DNA from: Comamonas flocculans
GTDB lineage: Bacteria > Pseudomonadota > Gammaproteobacteria > Burkholderiales > Burkholderiaceae_C
Length of the DNA stretch: 64,000 nucleotides
Assembly (NCBI RefSeq): GCF_007954405.1
Contig: NZ_CP042344.1
Span: 1,240,001-1,304,000 of the forward strand
Reading direction: 5' to 3'
Shown here: one piece after another, positions 63,438 through 64,000 of the stretch
Numbering within the stretch: the stretch's first letter is position 1
Layout: the number at the start of each line of letters is the position of its first letter
Notes under the pieces: generated by a model
What the model was told of the DNA's origin: nothing
The model's input: only the letters and a program-made list of their open reading frames with translations
Database searches by the model: none
Program-made: the position numbers and the translations under genes

Positions 63438-64000
<563 letters not shown>

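Overview
This is a GC-rich chromosomal window that reads as a member of the Burkholderiales, most likely family Comamonadaceae. The evidence is gene order (rplA-rplJ-rplL-rpoB-rpoC; LemA-rsmB-DUF4390-NtrY-NtrX; pilT-cNMP protein-pilU; hemE-priA), family-typical proteins (DUF3567, DUF1840, DUF3482/DUF2868) and a dispersed ~50-bp repeat of a kind I associate with that family. No genus is claimed.

Layout. 1-3.6 kb is the end of a branched-chain/aromatic-acid type ABC uptake operon with a PaaK-like CoA ligase. 3.8-9.6 kb holds a chemoreceptor, a universal stress protein, tgt, a MASE1-GGDEF diguanylate cyclase and a single-domain PAS protein. 9.7-17.2 kb holds a fumarylacetoacetase-fold protein that seems to have lost its metal ligands, a DUF3108 protein, DUF3567, NnrS, a B12-dependent ribonucleotide reductase and small conserved genes. 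17.2-20 kb holds tag, a Zn-aminopeptidase lipoprotein, an acyl-CoA-binding protein and a transglutaminase-like protein. 20-25 kb is a probable copper-handling cluster (Cys/His-rich exported protein, TonB receptor broken by one amber codon, YcnI, CopC-CopD fusion). 25-34 kb holds hemE, priA, an AEC permease, rep, pldA and a BON lipoprotein. 34-44 kb holds a beta-hydroxyacid dehydrogenase, the pilT/pilU twitching module, yggS, a class V aminotransferase, the DUF3482 GTPase with its DUF2868 partner, a shortened d1-heme-type protein and a GDT1/TMEM165 transporter preceded by a yybP-ykoY manganese riboswitch. 44.3-47.8 kb is a degraded accessory zone: truncated genes plus a 2.9-kb mini-island bounded by 12-bp copies of the tRNA-Phe 3' end, with a ruined integrase and an intact AbiEi/AbiEii toxin-antitoxin pair. 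47.8-53.4 kb is the LemA-rsmB-DUF4390-NtrY-NtrX operon, and 53.5-64 kb is the rpoC-rpoB-rplL-rplJ-rplA cluster, cut at its rplA 5' end by the window edge.

The most unusual signal is the dispersed ~50-bp element (core ATAGCT...GCGC...GCGC...GAGGCC) with nine recognisable copies here. Four lie between genes or at gene edges and several lie in frame inside conserved genes (rsmB, priA, an aminopeptidase, a dehydrogenase). Other points of interest are a cluster of DnaA boxes between hemE and priA, paired inverted repeats at the AbiEi start inside the dead integrase, a C5-A68 mismatch in tRNA-Phe, the amber-interrupted TonB receptor, and a GACAAT hexamer that recurs just ahead of many start codons. 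All calls come from reading sequence and from family knowledge; no database search was run.
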